From: JANRIG01 sp033765235
GTDB lineage: Bacteria; Bacteroidota; Bacteroidia; Cytophagales; UBA9547
Assembly (NCBI GenBank): GCA_033765235.1
Contig: JANRIG010000019.1
Coordinates: forward strand, 1-64,000
Length of the DNA: 64,000 nucleotides
Reading direction: 5' to 3'
Shown here: positions 62,729 through 64,000 of the stretch, piece by piece
How the letters are laid out: the number at the start of each line of letters is the position of its first letter
Position numbering within the stretch: position 1 is the first letter of the stretch
The notes under the pieces: model-generated
What the model saw: only the letters and a program-made list of their open reading frames with translations
The model's database searches: none
What the model was told of the DNA's origin: nothing
Position numbers and translations under genes: made by a program

Positions 62729-63838
62729 TTGAAATATTACATAATAGCCGGTGAAAAATCGGGCGATATGCATGGGGCAAATCTTATGGTAGAAATCAAA
62801 AATGCAGATGCTCAGAGTGAGTTTAGGTATTTTGGGGGAGACCTTATGAAAGCCCAAGGTGGCGATCTTGTGCAACATTACAAAACCATGTCATACATGG
62901 GATTTTTGGAGGTAATTAATAATATAGATAAGATATATCAAACTCTTGAGCGTTGCAAAAAAGACATTGTCAATCACCGCCCCGATGTATTAATATTGAT
63001 TGACTACTCAGGCTTTAACCTACGTATTGCTAAGTTTGCAAAAAGACATGGCATAAAGGTATATTACTATATATCGCCTAAGATATGGGCATGGAACAGG
63101 TCGCGTGTGCACTACATCAAAAAGTATGTAGACCGCATGTTTGTAATACTACCTTTTGAAAAAGATTTTTACAAAAAATATAATATTGAGGTAGACTATG
63201 TAGGCAATCCTATACTCGATGCCATACACAAACATCATGTAAATACTAATTTTAGGTTTGATAATCAATTAGATATGCGCCCTATTATAGCTGTGCTGCC
63301 CGGCAGCCGCCCACAGGAGATAGAGTATATGCTGCACTTCATGGTAAGTATCATACCTGCATTTCCCGATTTTCAGTTTGTAGTTGCAGCTGTGAATAAT
63401 ATAGATAAATATCACTACGAAGCTTACCGCCGCAATGATAAAGTGTATATAATATATGACCAAACATATGATATACTCTCGCAATCACAGGTAGCCATAG
63501 TGACTTCAGGCACCGCAACCTTGGAGACAGCCCTATTCAATGTACCACAGGTAGTGTGCTACAACACAAGTGCTATTACTTACATCATAGGCAGGCTGCT
63601 GATTAAGGTAAAATATATTTCGCTGGTGAACCTGATAGCCGATCGCTCTGTGGTGAAAGAGCTTATACAAGATGAATTTTCGCCGGCAAACATCATACTA
63701 GAAATTAAGAAAATATTACAAAACTCAGATTACAAAAACTCCATGCTCAAAGGATATGATGAAGTAATAGATAAGATAGGTAAGATTGGTGCGTCGCACA
63801 CTGCTGCACAGCTGATGGTGAAGTATTTGGGTAGCTGA
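62729..63838 (+). CDS. lpxB: lipid-A-disaccharide synthase
   Basis: The 369-residue GT19 enzyme joins UDP-diacylglucosamine and lipid X to make the lipid A disaccharide at the inner membrane. It opens YYIIAGEKSGDMHGANLM and holds GFLEVINNIDKIY, VYYYISPKIWAWNRSRVHYIKK in part, YVGNPILDAI, AVLPGSRPQEIEYML and TSGTATLETALFNVPQVVCYNTS in part. The start is TTG at 62729, giving the normal N-terminus; no in-frame ATG is better placed. Assignment is secure. Confidence 0.95.
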   Translation: MKYYIIAGEKSGDMHGANLMVEIKNADAQSEFRYFGGDLMKAQGGDLVQHYKTMSYMGFLEVINNIDKIYQTLERCKKDIVNHRPDVLILIDYSGFNLRIAKFAKRHGIKVYYYISPKIWAWNRSRVHYIKKYVDRMFVILPFEKDFYKKYNIEVDYVGNPILDAIHKHHVNTNFRFDNQLDMRPIIAVLPGSRPQEIEYMLHFMVSIIPAFPDFQFVVAAVNNIDKYHYEAYRRNDKVYIIYDQTYDILSQSQVAIVTSGTATLETALFNVPQVVCYNTSAITYIIGRLLIKVKYISLVNLIADRSVVKELIQDEFSPANIILEIKKILQNSDYKNSMLKGYDEVIDKIGKIGASHTAAQLMVKYLGS

Positions 63839-63855
63839 TATACAATATTTTTGAA

Positions 63856-64000
63856 TTAGTTTGAAAGCAACGTTCTGTAATTTTTTGGGGATATTACCTG
63901 AAATATTGCATCGGGATACCCACCTTTGAATGCATTAGGTATTTTTACTTTTGCATCGGGGTTCCATTTGTATTCAAACGCATATATTTTGCCATCTCTT
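63856..64000 (-). CDS. C-terminal end of an AAA/DUF4143-type ATPase
   Basis: The last 48 codons of a minus-strand gene entering from beyond the window end at TAA 63856. The sequence has FEYKWNPDAKVKIPNAF and a final VISPKNYRTLL. This pattern (Phe-Glu-x-Lys-Trp-Asn, then I-P-x-x-F, then Val-Ile-x-P-x-N-Y/F) is the usual ending of ATP-binding proteins with a DUF4143 domain (COG1373). The Walker motifs lie outside the window, so the call rests on this tail alone. Confidence 0.6.
   Translation of the reverse strand, partial: RDGKIYAFEYKWNPDAKVKIPNAFKGGYPDAIFQVISPKNYRTLLSN

Overview
The window is a chromosomal stretch of a Bacteroidota bacterium. The evidence is consistent: type IX secretion system (T9SS) sorting domains and a PorP/SprF partner, a SusC-like TonB-dependent receptor, DUF6089-UppS-BamA gene order, and the Bacteroidota promoter form (TTTG about 20 bases before TAnnTTTG) in front of many genes. 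It is AT-rich and uses TTG or GTG starts for several core genes. The content suggests a Chitinophagia/Sphingobacteriia-like lineage, but genus cannot be told from this sequence. Most of the window is ordinary core genome; accessory material is confined to a few short islands.

Layout. 1-2352 (+): a stub carrying only a T9SS sorting tail, a zinc-ribbon protein, SufC, a YtxH protein and a gamma-type carbonic anhydrase. 2550-7228 (-): a predicted zinc-uptake locus (TonB receptor, His-rich DUF4625 lipoprotein, Fur/Zur regulator) and a WYL regulator. 7473-9514 (-): a very AT-rich class I isoprenoid-synthase-like gene coupled to a GT4 glycosyltransferase, divergent from a stand-alone trpA. 10426-14842 (-): two overlapping envelope genes, TPR/PD40/OmpA/LysM (PorE-like) and PD40. 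14901-17358: Anbu proteasome-like peptidase, FkbM methyltransferase, RNase P RNA, and an XRE regulator preceded by iterated ACAAATGT sites. 17756-33138: housekeeping and envelope genes (PaaE-like reductase, MetK, ThrC, NamZ-like, cyclophilin, GT-C glycosyltransferase, TerB, M1 peptidase with C-terminal barrel, HemH, glycogen branching enzyme, YjbQ).

33236-33967 is a small decayed DUF4160-DUF2442 module between two identical 31-base hairpin repeats. 34045-42152 is a 2,371-residue T9SS type B adhesin with about 14 internal repeats, translationally coupled to its PorP/SprF partner. 42242-43873 is an ECF sigma, membrane anti-sigma candidate and Spy-like periplasmic protein operon. Then come Rel/SpoT, tRNA-Leu(UAG), and BamA-UppS-DUF6089. 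50802-53092 is an accessory island with a YhcG-type PDDEXK nuclease and an unrecognised membrane protein. The rest holds an isochorismate synthase, TerD, Fmt, PyrF-LolA, FtsK, YhcH-RlmI, QueD, LpxB and the end of an AAA/DUF4143-type ATPase running off the window.

The dominant theme is envelope biogenesis and surface display: BamA, LolA, LpxB and UppS build the envelope, while PorP/SprF with the adhesin and the PorE-like protein belong to T9SS surface export. No CRISPR array, prophage, complete insertion sequence or rRNA operon was seen. The least explained parts are the hairpin-flanked module, the 50.8-53.1 kb island and the isoprenoid/glycosyltransferase pair.
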